A stretch of 64,000 nucleotides of DNA from Costertonia aggregata (GTDB lineage: Bacteria; Bacteroidota; Bacteroidia; Flavobacteriales; Flavobacteriaceae). Both the position numbers and the translations under genes were made by a program. The notes beneath the pieces were generated by a model, which saw only the letters and a program-made list of their open reading frames with translations, had not been told where the DNA came from and did no database searches. Position 1 is the first letter of the stretch; every line of letters starts with the position of its first letter. The stretch lies in assembly GCF_013402795.1 (NCBI RefSeq), contig NZ_CP058595.1, forward strand, positions 1,523,501 to 1,587,500. The letters are read 5' to 3'. Below, in pieces: positions 62,241-64,000 of this stretch.

Positions 62241-63788
62241 TTAAAAAGAAACCTTTACCAATTGCTTTTTACTGCCTCGTTTGGCATAAAAGAGCATTTC
62301 CTCGTCTCTATTATCCTTCAATGGTTGGGATACCATTAGGGGCAAACGGGCTTCTTTATCGTCGATTATTTTTTCAAAATCCATTTTCCCTTCGCCGTTT
62401 AATCGAATCAAGAAAACATTTCTATTTCGGCTCAGGCCCTGTTTAAAAATAAGTCGCTCACCTCCTAAAAGTTGGGGGTTTTCACTTGCCGTGCTTATGA
62501 AAAAATAGGTGTCGCTCCCTTTTACAAAAGAGCTATATGACGCATAGGCCCCGTCGTTTTGGGTAACTTCGGATTTATTGATGTTCCTTGCCCAGACCAA
62601 ATTACCGGCAACGTCTAGCTTAACGCTTACGATATCGTTATGATGAAAACGCTCTACACGCAACCTGCCACCGCTTGAATTGGATTGCACGCTGGAGGTC
62701 ACAAAATATTCCTCTGCATTAAAGAGAATATCGTTGTTGGGCGTTATGGCTACATTCTTAAAAACAAGGTTGTTGATATCGTCACCGCCACCACGACCAA
62801 ACTTATCATCCATAAACTGCTTGGAAAACGGATTATACTTTTTTGAATTGATGGCCAAGTTGTTTGGACTAACGTTAAAATACGTAATGCCATTATAGCG
62901 ATTATCCTTCCTATCCGAATAAAAACCAACACAGAACAGTTTGTCACCGTATACCAAAGGGGTCAGTGCCTCGGGATATTTACCTGGGTCGGTAAACGAT
63001 TGTGTTTTTATTCCCGTACCTGATAATTGTACCAGTTCATATTGAAATTTTCGTTCCTGAACCGAGAACCTTTTTTTCTTAAAGTAGGCTTTCCCCGTTA
63101 AATACACCTTGTTCAAAGATGGGCTAACGGCCATATTTTCAAAAGCGTAATTTTTTTCCTCTACCGCGGCGGAGAAATCATGTTCCATCAATTTATCCAA
63201 TTGGGCATTAAAGACATAGATGTAGTGTTGGTTGGTTTTTTTCTTTTTGAAATGTGTGGTAATCGCAAAGGCGGATTTTACGTCATCGAACAGAACCGAA
63301 GTAGTAAACCCAGAAGAAAAATTGCGGTTATAATAGTTTTTGTCCAGTGCATTATCCACAGGGTCAGAGGCAATACTCAACAAGGTTTCCTTGGTAAAAC
63401 CAAAACTGGCCAAAGAGGTTCTGTGTGCCGTATACTCATATGCCCCTTTAGTGTAGTTGTAATTGAGGAACAAGAGATATAATTGACCGTTCTTAACGTA
63501 ACCATCTATAAATTCAAGTCCTTTGAGCTTGTAGTTATATTCGTTGACCAGCTCCAGATTTTTATTGTAATGCTCGATCAAATATCCTTTTGGCTTCAAA
63601 ACAAGCCCTTGATAATAAGCACGTACCATAACAGAACCACCGTCGCCATCATCGGCAATAGCGACCAAGTTGGAATATTTGTGCCTATCGTTATACTTTT
63701 CTCCGAATGTATATGCAACAGGCATTTTTTGAGCATTGAGCAAGCTTCCTGAAACCAATAGGAAAAAGATGACCAGTTTGTTTTTCAT
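62241..63788 (-). CDS. Exported protein of unknown function, 515 aa
   Basis: The protein has a signal peptide (KLVIFFLLVSGSLLNAQ) and a repetitive beta pattern of short strands with motifs such as NAVYxxG-like turns (LNKVYLTGKAYFKKKR, YGDKLFCVGFYSDRKDN, GSDTYFFISTASENP). This suggests a beta-propeller. It is followed on the same strand by the small lipoprotein gene after 60 bases. I do not recognise a named family. Confidence 0.72.
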   Translation of the reverse strand: MKNKLVIFFLLVSGSLLNAQKMPVAYTFGEKYNDRHKYSNLVAIADDGDGGSVMVRAYYQGLVLKPKGYLIEHYNKNLELVNEYNYKLKGLEFIDGYVKNGQLYLLFLNYNYTKGAYEYTAHRTSLASFGFTKETLLSIASDPVDNALDKNYYNRNFSSGFTTSVLFDDVKSAFAITTHFKKKKTNQHYIYVFNAQLDKLMEHDFSAAVEEKNYAFENMAVSPSLNKVYLTGKAYFKKKRFSVQERKFQYELVQLSGTGIKTQSFTDPGKYPEALTPLVYGDKLFCVGFYSDRKDNRYNGITYFNVSPNNLAINSKKYNPFSKQFMDDKFGRGGGDDINNLVFKNVAITPNNDILFNAEEYFVTSSVQSNSSGGRLRVERFHHNDIVSVKLDVAGNLVWARNINKSEVTQNDGAYASYSSFVKGSDTYFFISTASENPQLLGGERLIFKQGLSRNRNVFLIRLNGEGKMDFEKIIDDKEARLPLMVSQPLKDNRDEEMLFYAKRGSKKQLVKVSF

Positions 63789-63814
63789 GTTAACGGTTTT
63801 TAATCTGTAAAAGG

Positions 63815-64000
63815 CTATTCCCCGGGGAAATCGGCTTTTCTTTTTTCCAGGAATGCAGTAGTACCTTCCTTAAAATCGGCCGTTCCAAAACAGCGTCCAA
63901 ATGCTGCTATTTCCGCTTCGTAACCATTATCGGTAGAACTAAAACCAGCATTTATCGCTTTTATTGCATGTTTTATGGCAACAGAGGAATTTTTCGATAT
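63815..64000 (-). CDS. Enoyl-CoA hydratase/isomerase, 3' end only
   Basis: The last 61 codons are visible; the gene runs off the right edge. The segment includes IKHAIKAINAGFSS, then AFGRCFGTADFKEGTTAFLEKRKADFPGE, given here as FGTADFKEGTTAFLEKRKA. This is the typical crotonase C-terminus (helix ending with EG-x-x-AFLEKR-x-P-x-F). The enzyme family hydrates trans-2-enoyl-CoA in fatty-acid breakdown. It lies 26 bases upstream of the 515-aa gene on the same strand. Confidence 0.88.
   Translation of the reverse strand: MSKNSSVAIKHAIKAINAGFSSTDNGYEAEIAAFGRCFGTADFKEGTTAFLEKRKADFPGE

Overview
The window looks like chromosomal DNA of a marine-type Bacteroidota, most likely a Flavobacteriaceae relative of Zobellia, Maribacter or Arenibacter. 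This rests on gene content (DUF3078, DUF3109, DUF1080, SdpI, DUF5117/5118-type zinc protease, BrxA/B bacilliredoxin, LytS/LytTR pairs), on the lack of Shine-Dalgarno sequences, on lipoprotein and Tat-lipoprotein signals, and on many -7 elements of the Bacteroidota form TAnnTTTG placed just upstream of start codons. The genus is an inference. I see no rRNA, tRNA, CRISPR array, insertion sequence or prophage.

Layout. 1-4872: the end of an RND efflux adaptor gene, a perfect 16-copy heptamer repeat, the RND permease and a small membrane protein. 4874-8801: three exported accessory proteins of unknown function on the minus strand, a non-coding stretch that may hold a ~100-nt structured RNA, and an orphan response regulator. 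8986-18603: housekeeping genes (MORN-like protein, aspS, a ClC channel with altered gating residues, a cold-shock protein, tadA, dxs, DUF3078, dgt). 18775-27967: a Pi transporter with a fused PhoU-like tail, a zinc metalloprotease flanked by two small paralogues, and the nadD, gmk, yicC group.

27611-40552 is the most coherent accessory region. It holds two DUF1080 (3-keto-disaccharide hydrolase family) lipoproteins, three TIM-barrel sugar isomerase/epimerase-like proteins, two GMC oxidoreductases, a gluconate-2-dehydrogenase subunit-3-like partner, a Gfo/Idh/MocA dehydrogenase and an MFS transporter. Together they suggest periplasmic oxidation of glycosides to 3-keto-glycosides, cleavage, epimerisation/reduction and uptake. 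DinB and ASCH genes are interspersed. Just after it lie two unannotated 28-codon membrane-peptide ORFs with similar sequences, separated by a perfect 24-bp palindrome.

41218-44819 encodes class Ia ribonucleotide reductase (nrdB-nrdA) with hairpins in the leader and between the genes. 44820-46498 holds a possible non-coding RNA, a secreted protein and a 53-aa protein. 46499-49265 is a LytTR regulator plus TPR-sensor kinase pair. 49255-58976 is mostly housekeeping (DUF3109, MarC, S41 protease, dCMP deaminase, HupE-like, TerB-DnaJ, bacilliredoxin, PlsC, HD hydrolase, GT2, radical SAM). 59177-64000 has a TonB-plug protein without a barrel, a lipoprotein, an unknown secreted protein and the 3' end of an enoyl-CoA hydratase gene.
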